DNA from: Siphonodentalium dalli
Taxonomy: Eukaryota; Mollusca; Scaphopoda; Gadilida; Siphonodentaliidae
Direction: 5' to 3'
Assembly: GCA_032622095.1 (NCBI GenBank)
Contig: CP136065.1
Span: 65,153,031 to 65,217,030, forward strand
Length of the DNA: 64,000 bases
The notes below the pieces were generated by a model. It was not told the origin of the DNA. It did not search any database and saw nothing but the letters and a program-made list of their open reading frames with translations. Each line of letters starts with the position of its first letter. Positions within the stretch are counted from its first letter, which is position 1. This document shows, piece after piece, positions 33,602 through 44,434 of the stretch. Both the position numbers and the translations under genes were made by a program.

Positions 33602-35899
33602 CAAGCCTGGATGTAGACATTTGCAGAAGGAGGTCCGCAGAAGAGGGTGAATTTAGTGATGCTATCCTGCAAAGCAGGTTAGTACCACCACATTCACCCT
33701 CTGGGAACCTCATTTTACTTAGGCCTCATCTTCTGGGAACTATATGTTGTCTCAAATAGGTATCCCATAACAGTTGAGGGCTTGAGGCCTAAGAAGAATG
33801 AGGTTTCCAGATGGGGAATTTGGTGATACATGTGGGTCAAAATCTCAAAAGTGCACATTTTGGGGTTCCATTTTGTGAAATTTAGAACATTCATAGGGAG
33901 AGTGTTTATTCATTTAATATGGAAGGTGAGTCCACAGGGGACATCCTACGTGTCTCAGCAGAGCTGGATTCAAGATCCCGTTGCTATAGCAACGCATTGT
34001 TTCTCTTTGGTGCTTTTCTGCTTGTCATTCCTGTAACTGTTACTAACAAAAATAGATCCAGTTAACTATCAAATACATACTATTGAAGCCCATATTATGA
34101 CCACTGCATAAACAAAATTACCTAAACATAATATAAAGCATACAATGGAATATCCCAACATATAAATAACTTTTCATCATTCTAATGCTCATTCCATGTA
34201 AAACCCAAACAAATATTGATTGCTTCCTCCTGTAGATTCTAAAAAAATGATACCTCATTTATTAATGATATGTTAGAATGTTTGCTGTGTCCAGACTAAA
34301 CAACATGATCAGTATTGTTTTTGAACTATTTTTGTTGATATTTTTTGCAAAACTATATGTACATGGTAACAGGAATGACTTGCCGGTAACATGAATGACA
34401 CAACGGTAACAGGAATGACACTCAGTATATCAGTATCTGTATGTTTAATATATTCTAAGCAGCTAGCATTACACTACAGCAAGAATAGCAGAATTAATTC
34501 CATTACACCATAAATAACAAATATGCTGATGAAGATTGATGGCGAAAAAAAAATTTCCAATGACAATATGCTACATGTAGTGGTGATAGGTGCAAGCAAG
34601 ATTTTGTGTCCTATCCATTTAACCCAACCAATGCACCCACTTATTCGGTCCAAGTAATGTGCACAGCACCCAAACCGTTCCTTGAAAATATTTAACTTTG
34701 GCTATCCATCCAACCTTAGACAAATATACTACTAGTAGCCCACTTGTCCAGCTAAATGTTCTGAAGTTATGAAAATTAATGTTGAATGAACTTGCATCAA
34801 TATCACGAGGTCCGTTCGCAATGCCACCCTTCCCTACCCCATATTACCCCACCTGCAAGATATAATGTAGGTACGAAAACTCGGGCAACACCCAATCCCA
34901 AGATTGCAACCCAACACAGATATCCTACCTGACAACGTAAATTGTGTACACACCACAATTGAAAATACAGGTTTGATAATGTTTGCTGTTCTTATTTTAG
35001 AAATCCTATCAACTGATATATGTTTGTCATTCCTGTTACTATTAGTCATATCTGTTACTTTTTATTGGTTCAAGTAACAGGGATGACAGCAACAGGGATG
35101 ACATTTTTATTTTTGATGAGATTTTTCAGTTTGAAATAACCAGAGAGATAAATCCATTTTATTTTAGTTTTAAAGAACTTTTGTAAAGTAAACTAAAAAA
35201 ATAAAGCGGATACTGATTTAATTATATTTTCTTGCTATATCGTGGTAACAGGAATGACACCGAATTAACATACTCCCTAAAAGTAACAACTTAATCGCTT
35301 CAGCATCGAAAAACAGCTTCTTAAATGCATACATGTTTACTTTCACATACATTGCCATCACATGTCCTATCACTTAGGCTCAAATAGCCATCTACTAGTA
35401 TGTCCGCATCCTCATAACTGCTAACTGCAGTTTTTGTTATATGATAACAGGAATGACATAAAAAGTGTTACACGCAGAAACAGCTGAAATTCAGAAACAC
35501 CTTTTACATACTGGATATAATTACACGTTCAGAATAATTATCTAGTTTTATGAATACTTTTTAGAGAAATTATACTCAAAGTTTGGAAATCCCATCTGTT
35601 ACATGGCAATTCTACAGGTATTGCAATGTTTGGAAGGCTGGAGCAAGAATAATATAATGATTATAATAAAACGCGTGCATTTTAAAATCTCAATGTAACC
35701 TCAGCTATCAATAAAAATAGAAATATAACCACAGCTAAGCACTGTTTTAATTTTCTACCAATGATTAGGGGTGTTACGTGAAAATTGTCACTTTTGAGAT
35801 TTTGACCCATGTACTAGCCTGCTGTGCAGGAGAGAGTCACAAAATTCACCCTCTGGGGACCTCAATCTGTAAATGTCAGACACACTAAATCCAGACTTG
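33602..35899 (+). mobile_element. Family A MITE interrupted by a TA-flanked 2-kb element
   Basis: The left part (33602-33828) and right part (35812-35899) join to give the family-typical GGTGATACTAGCC once the insertion at 33829-35811 and one TA are removed. The outer flanks do not show a clear 8-bp repeat. Confidence 0.7.
33829..35811 (+). mobile_element. TA-flanked 2-kb element with a 15-bp motif array
   Basis: TA lies at 33827-33828 and 35812-35813. The inverted ends share GGGTCAAAATCTCAAAAGTG (20 bp), preceded by CATG with a 2-bp difference between the ends. The interior carries ten copies of GTAACAGGAATGACA or close variants on both strands: 34024, 34366, 34386, 34406, 35025, 35044, 35074, 35089, 35245 and 35444. 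The motif was not noticed elsewhere in the window. No transposase frame is visible; Tc1/mariner-like mobilisation is inferred from TA only. Confidence 0.75.
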
Positions 35900-36099
35900 A
35901 TCTTGGATTCCACACACTTTGTAAAGCCGGATTCCAGATTCCAGGGGGAGGGGTACATGCTTATAAATGGTATGAGCATGTGATGCCATATTTTTTTTAT
36001 CCAGGACATACATGTAGGTGAATGTTAACATCAGAGGCAATCCCTTGTTTTTTTCTGTAATTTTGTTCAAAAGAAATGACACCAAGTTATTGGAATGAA

Positions 36100-36624
36100 C
36101 AAGCTTTAAAATAGTGTGTCTATCATTTGCAGAATGAAGTCCCCAGAGGGTGAATTTAGTGATGTTAACCCTCACAATGGACTAGTATCACCAAATTCCC
36201 TTCTGTTCAGTTTCTATATCCCATAATTTGCAGAAAATAAAATGCATAATCAAGGTGACTAATGGGTGAACATCACCAACTTCAACTGGAGAACTTCAAT
36301 CTGATCCTAGTTCTCCCATAGCAGTTGAGACCTAAGCAGAATGAGGTTCCCAGAGGGTGAATTTTGTGATACTAGCTCGCTATGCGGGATAGCACCACTA
36401 AATTCAACCTCTGGGGGGACCTCATTCTGCAAATGACAGACACACTATTCAACTGGAGAACTTCAATCTGATTTCAGGTCTCCAATAGCAGTTGAGACCT
36501 TAGCAGAATGAGGTTCCCAGAGGGTGAATTTGGTGCTACTATCCCACTGCGCAGGATAGCACCACTAAATTCAACCTCTGGGGACCTCATTCTACAAATG
36601 ACAGACACACTATGTCAAGGCTTG
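36100..36624 (+). mobile_element. Family A MITE, expanded copy
   Basis: Flanks GGAATGAA and GGAATAAA agree 7 of 8. The right palindromic module is present twice (36320-36440 and 36480-36610), so the arm was duplicated inside the element. Confidence 0.75.
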
Positions 36625-36929
36625 GGAATAAATGATGCTGATTGCTGTGGACATGTTACATGTATGTAGATCAATAACACTTCCCAAATCATAGGTAGGA
36701 TATATTCAAGTACTTTTCAATAAGGGTTGTGGGAATTTTAGTACTCTTCAAGTGTTTAATTTAATTTAATAACTTTTGAAGGAGCAGGCCAATAATCGAG
36801 GAATTTTCATGTGTTTACATAATACAAACGCTGGGAGACCACACATTCTGAGGCAGATTTCCAACCAAATCTAGGATAAATGGGTGTTTTTTAAGAAATG
36901 GATATTGATATTGAAGTACAGTACATGCA
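36625..36929. other. Non-coding stretch
   Basis: No gene or matched repeat. Confidence 0.35.
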
Positions 36930-37139
36930 CAGTAATACCCTAAATAATCAATTCCTTAACCACAGCATAAATATTGGTAATTTTTCCAGATTTAGTCGGA
37001 AATATGGCTTGTTGCCATTCATCGGAAAGCTCTCGAGAGCTTTCCGATGAATGGCAACAAGCCATATTTCCGACTAAATCCGGAAAAATTACCCATAATT
37101 ATGCTGTGGTTAAGGAGTCGATTATTTAGGGCATTACTG
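36930..37139 (+). mobile_element. Family B MITE copy
   Basis: Near-perfect foldback meeting at GGAAAGCTCTCGAGAGCTTT. The right flank is TA; the left flank reads CA, a one-base change from the expected target. Confidence 0.8.
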
Positions 37140-37141
37140 TA

Positions 37142-38225
37142 ATTAGTCAGACATTTTGTGTGAAATGTAAAAGCCTGATAATGCTCAATTTTATAATTGA
37201 CTATTAGATGTACCCGCGGGGTGTGTCGCAAAATTAAAATCGAAACAGATACAATAAATTAGGAACTGTTGTTTGCTAAACACGTTGGTGTCGTTTCTTG
37301 TATTTTACATTGTCCCGATAAGTTAAAAGATAAAGAGTAGTTCATGTCATTTTTGTTCGGTAATGTGATTCTTGTGCAGATATGAAAAGGCGGTGTCGGG
37401 CAGCCGAGTCAGGACCCAGCCCATTTTAACCGAAGAGCCGAAATACATACCGATGCCAAATTTTGTCGTAATCGGTACAGATATGTGTACACCTATAAGG
37501 AACATTTATAGAGAGAGAGATAGAGACAATCAGATGATTGTGTGGTTAAAATGCATGTAATCATCATCAACTGGTATGAAACATTAACTTCCAGTACAAT
37601 TGTGCTCCAGCAAAATTATTTTTGTCATAGAAATGAAACAGTCAAGCAGTTGGCTAGTGTATCGACAGTCAAGGACTATAATCAGGTTCCTTTGCCGCAT
37701 TTAATGGAGGTGCCACAGCAGTCACATAACCTTTAATTAAGTTAACGTTTACTGGTCAGTTACTTAGGGCAGTACAGTAGTTCCCATTTATAAATGGAAA
37801 TAATAATTGTTTTTTAGCACTTGGCTCTGTGTTCAATGATTATAATGAATCCGAGAAGGGTTCCAGTGTCAAGGTGTCAGAAAAAGGGGACACACCTCAA
37901 ATGCCGCCATTAATAATTGACTTGGATCACAGATGTGAAAGAAGCTTAGCACAGGACACAGCAATCATTATATTAATATTGAACATCAATGATTCCAGAT
38001 GTCTTCGTAATGAATTTAGTGTCCGCAGCCAGTCGGTTTCGACCTGTCGTTAACAGAATCCCCATCGATGCTCCTCACATCACTTGATTAATCTGAAGTG
38101 ACCATTATCGGGGAAGTGCGAAATAATGAGAATGCTGTCATTATAGGGTCTAGGAGTGGACCATCAATATAGATCAACAATACCACGGAATAGCATCAAT
38201 AAGATCATCTAAATAGACTAGGTAC
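37142..38225. other. Non-coding stretch, nothing certain
   Basis: No gene. At 37207-37520 a segment starting 'gtacccgcggggtgtgtcgc' and containing AAATTTTGTCGTAATCGGTA resembles the heads and bodies of the 3'-anchored repeats seen at 5903 and 63803. Confidence 0.4.
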
Positions 38226-38261
38226 CATCAATAAGAGGGTCTAAATAGACTGAGACATCAC

Positions 38262-38338
38262 AGAGCTGAGTAGACACGACAGAGCTGAGTAGACACGACA
38301 GAGCTGAGTAGACACGACAGAGCTGAGTAGACACGCAA
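38262..38338 (+). repeat. 18-bp minisatellite, four units
   Basis: Four near-identical units of AGAGCTGAGTAGACACGAC in tandem. Confidence 0.85.
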
Positions 38339-38475
38339 ATCTCGAGTGAAAGGCAATACCAAACTTGACAGGTCATTCTAAAATTTAGAATGTCAAATTA
38401 GTGGGAAATTTTCAGAAGCTTAAATCAAATTGTGTGTTCTCAGGCTCCTCCCTCGTCACTGAAATTTAGTTTTAA

Positions 38476-38704
38476 TCCTTTCATGACTGTCCCCGAGCTT
38501 CCTGAAAATTTGCGAAAACCCTGTGCCAATGCATTGTCTGATATATATGCATATACATTGGCCTAGCAATATTTACCTTGACCTTGTAAGCCAGTGTATT
38601 CTCTTATATATGAAAGGCTCCCTATGGGAGACTCGCATATATAAGAGAATGCACTGGAATAGGATGTTTAATGCTGCACCAGCACATCTCCCATCATGAA
38701 AGGG
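38476..38704 (+). mobile_element. TTAA-flanked palindromic MITE (family P)
   Basis: TTAA lies at 38472-38475 and 38705-38708. Ends are TCCTTTCATGACTG and CATCATGAAAGGG. The internal palindrome CATTCTCTTATATATG/CATATATAAGAGAATG is as in the copy at 22520. Confidence 0.7.
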
Positions 38705-38952
38705 TTAAAAAGACTCTATTTTATTATTTTCAATATCTTCTAATGCAAATATTGGAACAATGAAATTGATTTGTTATTGGTTTCTGGAGTAAGTTTCCCA
38801 GATTTTGAGAAAAAATTTAAATAAATATCCTGTTAAAGACTCAAATGTGTCAGTTTATACTGTGTAGCAATAAAATACAGGTCTCTATTTGTGCCTTTTT
38901 TGTCCCGAACTTTCCTAAAGACTGAGACAAAACTAATAAAATGGATTGCTGT

Positions 38953-39587
38953 CAAGTCTGCAATTTATAGTGTGTCTGTCATTTGCAGAATGAGGTCACC
39001 AGAGGGTGAATTTAGTGGCGCTACCCTGTTTTGTTACTTTTTCCTTTCTGGGAAGTTTCTATGGTATCTCCCCTAATTTGCAGAAGATAAAATGCATAAT
39101 TGAGGTGATTAATGGGTGACCATTACCGACTTCAACTAGGCCTCCCATAGTGGTTGAGGCTTAAGCAGAATGAAGTTCCCAGAGTGTGAATTTAGTGATG
39201 CTAGCCCTCCATGCAGGCTAGCATCACCAAATTCATCCTCTCTGGGACCTCATTCTGCTTAGGCCTCATTCTGCTGGGAAGTATTTATAGTCTCGAATTA
39301 ACATTGTTTTTGTTACTTTTAACTTTCTGGGAAGTTTCTATATCCCATAATTTTGGAGAAGACAAAATGCATAATAATCGAGGTGACTAATGGGTGAACG
39401 TCACTAACTTCTACTGGGGAACTTCACTCTGATCCTAGATCTCCCATAGAAGTTGAGGCCTAAGCAGAATGAGGTTCCCAGAGGGTGAATTTAGTGTTGC
39501 TAGCCCACCGTGCAGGCTAGCATCACTAAATTCACCCTCAGTTGACCTCATTCTAAAAATGACAGACACACTATATTTGCAGGCTTT
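38953..39587 (+). mobile_element. Family A MITE, expanded copy with perfect 8-bp duplication
   Basis: ATTGCTGT flanks both ends exactly (38945-38952, 39588-39595). At 635 bp it is longer than the 440-bp form because the core 'ggaagtttctatatcccataattt' module and an arm are duplicated. Confidence 0.8.
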
Positions 39588-39595
39588 ATTGCTGT

Positions 39596-40140
39596 CATGA
39601 TAGTGGCTGTACTGAAATTGGCCAGACTTGTTATTCAATTTCAAAAATAATTTTCAGGAAATGAGCCTTTGTTTAAGACATCTGTCCTAAGTGACCGAAG
39701 GCTTATAATGAGGCTTGCGGTGTGACCCCAAGATCAGACTAAGTATCTGAAAGCAATATAAATCTGACAGAAGATATATCAGCTGACCATCAGTGCGGCA
39801 TCGCAATCTGATACCAGGACAATCAGACGGACAATGCAGACACTCGAATATCAACGAGATGTGGACAAATCAATCATTTTATGTGCCGACCAATTTGTGC
39901 AAAATCGTAGAATAAATGACCAGAAGCGTGATTTGATGTCAGCCTATTACTTATGGTCGAGAGAATCAAATATCTAACATCGAAAGTACAGTAAGCTTAA
40001 ATCTGGACGAGGCCCACACGCAATCAGACAATATCAACTAATGGATCGTCATAATGATCTCTCTAATGGCGTGACGGCGACCTCCAGGCAATTCGAGGCA
40101 TGTTATATCTCAAATGACCATCGGAAATGATGGAAATATT
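39596..40140. other. Non-coding stretch, nothing recognised
   Basis: No gene or repeat matched. Confidence 0.4.
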
Positions 40141-40905
40141 TCAAGATGGTGCATCTCTATGCTGAACTCACAGTATAGATATAGGGGCGCATCTCTATGC
40201 TGAACTCACTGTACATATAGATATAGGGGTGCATCTCTATGCTGAACTCACTGTATATATATCAGGGTGCATCTCTATGCTGAACTTACTGTACATATAG
40301 ATATAGGGGTGCATCTCTATGCTGAACTCACTGTACATATATCAGGGTGCATCTCTATGCTGAACTCACTGTACATATATCAGGGTGCTTCTCTATGCTG
40401 AACTCACTGTACAGGTATAGGGGTGCTTCTCTATGCTAAACTCACTGTATAAATATAGGGGTGCATCTCTATGCTGAACTCACATATAGATATAGGGGTG
40501 CATCACTATGCTGAACTCACTGTATAGATATGGGGGTGCATCTCTATGCTAAACTCACTGTATAGATATAGGGGTGCATCTCTATGCTGAACTCACTGTA
40601 TAGATATAGGGGTGCATCTCTATGCTAAACTCACTGTATAGATATAGGGTGCATCTCTATGCTGAACTCACAGTATATATAGGGGTGCATCTCTATGCTA
40701 AACTCACTGTATATATAGGGGTGCATCTCTATGCTAAACTCACTGTATATATAGGGGTGCATCTCTATGCTGAACTCACTGTATAGGTATAGGGGTGCAT
40801 CTCTATGCTAAACTCACTGTATATATAGGGGTGCATCTCTATGCTGAACTCACTGTATAGATATAGGGGTGCATCTCTATGCTGAACTCACTGAACAGAT
40901 ATACA
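40141..40905 (+). repeat. Minisatellite, 34-38-bp units, about 20 copies
   Basis: Unit GGTGCATCTCTATGCTGAAC followed by TCACTGTATAGATATAGG, with alternate AAACTC/GAACTC variants and length variation in the TATA part. Confidence 0.9.
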
Positions 40906-41576
40906 TGTAGGTTGGATTTTAAGAATAGGTTCAGTAGTTTGTGAATTATGGCTGTTAGAAGTGAGGAGGTATCTGAAATAGTAAACTCCATTGTTACGTA
41001 TGTATGTATAAGCGAAGAGGTTTTTAAAGTGGCACGTTTGTTTTAAATTTATAAATGTTTTAAACTATATTTTACTCGTTTTAGCGACACGCCCCTGCGA
41101 TTTTAATAGTGTGAACAGCGAATGGGCCTAACCAGTATAGCATATATGCCCAGGAACTGTATTGTGGAAGGAATAATTTTAATGGCCTTGCACTGTGTTT
41201 CTCCACAGATCTGAGGCAATTATATGGCAGTGTACTGTAGGTTAGATGGTAACGGCCAGTGCTACTCTTCAATAAAGCACACTCAAACTACATTCATTTC
41301 TTAAATGGAAACAATTATTCATGTGAAACACTTGGAAAACAGCATGAGTAATAACAGAACCATATAATGTGGCCCAAGAGACCTATTTCTCTGATCTGGT
41401 GCTAACATTGCACAGAAATGGACTGTAATCCCACACCATATTAACATCAACATGAATAGTTAAATGAGCTGAGGGATTCCTCCACTCAAATCAATTGATA
41501 AACTCATGACCAGCTCCACAATTTTTTCTGAAAAATTAGCAAACAAATGGTTGAGCTCTTGAGACAAGATCATTAA
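40906..41576. other. Non-coding stretch, nothing recognised
   Basis: No gene signals. Confidence 0.4.
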
Positions 41577-41760
41577 CTGTTCATATACCCTGTGCCAATG
41601 CATTCTCTTATATATGCGAGTCTCACATACGGCATATATAAGGTCAATGTTAATATTGTTAGGCCAATGCATTGCACTGGTTTTTCACAAAATTTCAGGA
41701 AGCTACAGTCGATCATGGAAGGGATAATGATGCACCAGCACAGCTTCCGTCATGAAAGGG
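41577..41760 (+). mobile_element. Rearranged TTAA-type MITE (family P)
   Basis: The right end CCGTCATGAAAGGG runs into TTAA (41761-41764), and TTAA also lies at 41573-41576. The interior has GTGCCAATGCATTCTC and GGCCAATGCATTGCACTGG, but the palindromes are broken and the left end is atypical. Confidence 0.5.
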
Positions 41761-42036
41761 TTAACGTGCTAGCCCGGTCCCTGGGGCCGAAAAACTCATC
41801 ATGTCAGTTTTATTAGTGGAGAAAAGACAAAACAGAGGGCTTCCACCACTTGGAGATCAACCCCTTGCATGTAGAAACCCAATCTCTACCAGAGAGCACC
41901 AGTCATTCTTCCTTTCTGACTGGGTACCAGCCTGCACTTTTCTATATGCATCAAGTCACAAGAATAACGTTGGAAATGGGCGTGTAATGCTCTTCTAATC
42001 TGCCAGTTGACTCAGTTGAGTGTAAATATAAGTAAC

Positions 42037-42142
42037 GGATGTTGATTTTGTTGCGTTCCATTGAGTATGGATGCAAGTTGGTCTGACAAATGTCAAACCA
42101 ACTTGCATCCATACTCTAAGGAACGCAACAAAACCAACATCC
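42037..42142. repeat. Long near-perfect palindrome
   Basis: Arms of about 46 bp (42037-42082 and 42098-42142) read GGATGTTGATTTTGTTGCGT ... GCAAGTTGGT and back, with a short TGACAAATGTCA centre. The DNA could form a cruciform; no flanking duplication is clear. Confidence 0.75.
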
Positions 42143-42207
42143 ATTTCTTAAAGCTTTTCTCTTCAATAACCTTTTTTTATATTCAACATTTTTATTAGAT
42201 CAACAGA

Positions 42208-42499
42208 CTTACCAAGCGAAATGTTTAGATTACTTCCCACTAAGAATATCATAACAAACGTAATGAAAATAAGTATAATATATAATATTTGACATTTAAA
42301 AGATACTGTTAGGTAAATCTCTTGTTTTACGAAATAATGTATCAGAAATAAGATGGAACTATTTTCATGCGCGGAAGACTACTTTGTTTATCAAGAGGAG
42401 CGGATGCCCCGGGATTCCTTCTCTTTTCTGGCTGCGACTACAGCAGAAAAGTAAACATCGTACTGTCGCCAGAAAAGAGCAGATATCATTCAAAGTTTT
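42208..42499 (+). repeat. Ngaro split direct repeat A1
   Basis: 292 bp matching A2 at 48879-49170 (offset 6671). It contains a 33-codon ATG frame (42353-42454, starting MELFSCAEDYF) and the 12-bp stem CTCTTTTCTGGC/GCCAGAAAAGAG (42421-42432, 42468-42479). Expected role by analogy: 5' end of the transcript and recombination/replication template. Confidence 0.9.
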
Positions 42500-42616
42500 T
42501 GCAGGTAATCTGACTTTCTATTTATATCTTATTGTTTTTTGATTGATTGCTTACTTGCACATACTTCCCGTGAATGCCAACCATTTATTTCGTTGTTATT
42601 GTCTTTTATTCGTGCA

Positions 42617-43267
42617 ATGCCGGGCCGACGATTCCACACTCGGGTCGCCATTCTGGGTCACAGTTTTATTGTGAGCGTGGGTCGCTTCCTGCGCAGGCGA
42701 TTGGGAAAACCATTGCGTCATCGTAACGTTGCCGCCCCCGATTATAACTTTGCCCAGGTGTTTAATCTGGAGACGTACTCTGGTCGGCCTTTGGACATTC
42801 AATTTTTTGCCAAAGGTGGCTACAACATTTCCGATTTGGTCAGCACCATTTCGCGACTTCGAAAATACCGACCACACATCGTTCTCCTTCAGATCGGCGG
42901 CAATGACCTTTGCGCTATGTTTCCCCAATCGGTGGGTAGTGCGACCGACGAGCTCGTCGGCTCGATATTGCGAATTAAGTCTGTCCGTTTTATTGTGTGT
43001 TGTCAGACTTTTTACCGACGGCGGATACGGGGCGTAAAATCCATGAAGCTTTATAATAAACAGGTTGACATCCTCAATAACTATAATTCTGTGGTTCTCC
43101 CGGACCGATCTTCTCTTGTTTACTGTTGGCATCACGGGCGATTACAAACTAAGGCACTTAATTTCTTGTATGATGGCATTCATTTTTCACCTCTTGGCCA
43201 GCATCTTTATGCCAAAAGCATCCGGGGAGCTATTTTGTTTGCTCTCCAACAGGTCACCTGGTATTGA
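42617..43267 (+). CDS. SGNH/GDSL-type hydrolase ORF of the Ngaro element
   Basis: 216 residues from the ATG at 42617; the frame is open further upstream (from 42539) but without ATG. SGNH blocks are in order: ILGHSFI at 12-18 with nucleophile candidate Ser16 (GHS in place of the usual GDS), Gly68 in KGGYN, Asn96 in QIGGNDL, and the catalytic dyad candidates Asp186 and His189 in YDGIHFSPLG. Spacing and order fit a small SGNH esterase/lipase fold. SGNH domains are known as accessory ORFs in some Ngaro elements and some non-LTR retrotransposons; the substrate and role in the cycle are unknown. Here the gene lies first, upstream of gag. No internal break is seen, so this ORF looks intact. Confidence 0.8.
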   Translation: MPGRRFHTRVAILGHSFIVSVGRFLRRRLGKPLRHRNVAAPDYNFAQVFNLETYSGRPLDIQFFAKGGYNISDLVSTISRLRKYRPHIVLLQIGGNDLCAMFPQSVGSATDELVGSILRIKSVRFIVCCQTFYRRRIRGVKSMKLYNKQVDILNNYNSVVLPDRSSLVYCWHHGRLQTKALNFLYDGIHFSPLGQHLYAKSIRGAILFALQQVTWY

Positions 43268-43936
43268 CTCCCAGAGAATACTTATACTATTCATGTATAA
43301 CTTTTTATGTTTCACTGTGTCATTAGGCTACTCGCCTGGTTGGTTTTAATTTCTAAATTATCTATCATCGATATCGTCAGGGAGCAATTACTTTTGAAAT
43401 TTTGATAGGCCAATAACCTCACATTGACATGATTATTTATATTTGATCTAAAATCATATACCAATCATACCAGATTGCGTAGCTACTATCCAAAAATTTT
43501 GTAACAAATTGGGATGGGGTAGGCCTACCAGTTAATTTGCTCCCTGCTCGTCATGATTTGAGTCATGCTAGCCCAGGTGTCCTGTCTTACGATTACCCAA
43601 CCCGAGCCTATTTAAACACGTTGGGGTATTTTGGCATCAATATACAGTCCATGTTTTCTTTACCCGACCCATATGGGCAGACTTTTCCATTTTACAGCCC
43701 AGTTAATTCCTGGTGCATGATCTGCAGCCTTTAGGTCGGGATACATTCTTAATTTTAGATACGTATTCTTTATTTCCCATGCTGTATTGCCTAATTTAAA
43801 CCCTATTTTTGTGTATTTTGGCTTATTGGGTTGGGTCAAATATTTGGCCACTCTCGTTCAGTTCCTTGCTACCGACCTTGTCTTTCCTGAATTTCTCATC
43901 TATTACAGACCAACCTAGTAATACCTCTTCAGCATC
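43268..43936. other. Spacer between hydrolase ORF and gag
   Basis: 670 bp inside the Ngaro element without a convincing frame. The element's downstream ORFs would need readthrough, reinitiation or an internal promoter; no clear signal was recognised. Confidence 0.4.
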
Positions 43937-44434
43937 ATGCCTCCACGAAAGAAGAAGCGGGCGGAGACTTCGGGTCTTTCTGATGGGCTGACCCCCACTT
44001 TCCAACCTATATCGGGGCGGCGACGTTCTACACGTTCGGCACAAGTTCCACCAGCGGCCGCTGCTCCGGCTTTACCGGGAGACATCCCCATCAGCTCCAA
44101 TAACATTCAACCGGTGATTTCGGGCAGCCTGCCTGTCACTACCATTTCTGACATTATGCCACACATGACATTTATTGGCTCAAATCCGAATACCGCTCCG
44201 GTTTACTCCAGGCCAATGTTACCGATATATTACGACCACCTCTACCAGCACAACGTCAACACAAATGTATATGGATCGTGGGACACTTGGCTACCAGCCA
44301 TCCACCGCCGTTTCATATGTACCACCAGTTTCTGGACCATCCTGGTCCTCACCTTGGCGACTAGAAGTGGCACAGGACAACATGCAGTTAGCGGTGTCCA
44401 ACCCCCGCTTGAATTATCTACATCAGCCTGGTAA
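43937..44434 (+). CDS. Gag N-terminal segment, frameshifted
   Basis: It starts at ATG 43937 with a basic, nuclear-localisation-like PPRKKKRAE, followed by an Ala/Pro-rich stretch. Only the first part (to about 44240-44300) looks like genuine Gag. Downstream, the proline-rich Gag sequence continues in the frame of the next ORF (44175-47357), so a single-base-type frame break lies in this overlap. The tail of this frame up to 44434 is probably read out of frame. Confidence 0.55.
   Translation: MPPRKKKRAETSGLSDGLTPTFQPISGRRRSTRSAQVPPAAAAPALPGDIPISSNNIQPVISGSLPVTTISDIMPHMTFIGSNPNTAPVYSRPMLPIYYDHLYQHNVNTNVYGSWDTWLPAIHRRFICTTSFWTILVLTLATRSGTGQHAVSGVQPPLELSTSAW

Noticed and set aside
42596-43135. 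179-codon minus-strand frame opposite the hydrolase ORF
   Set aside because: Shadow of the SGNH ORF, which has the ordered catalytic blocks on the plus strand.
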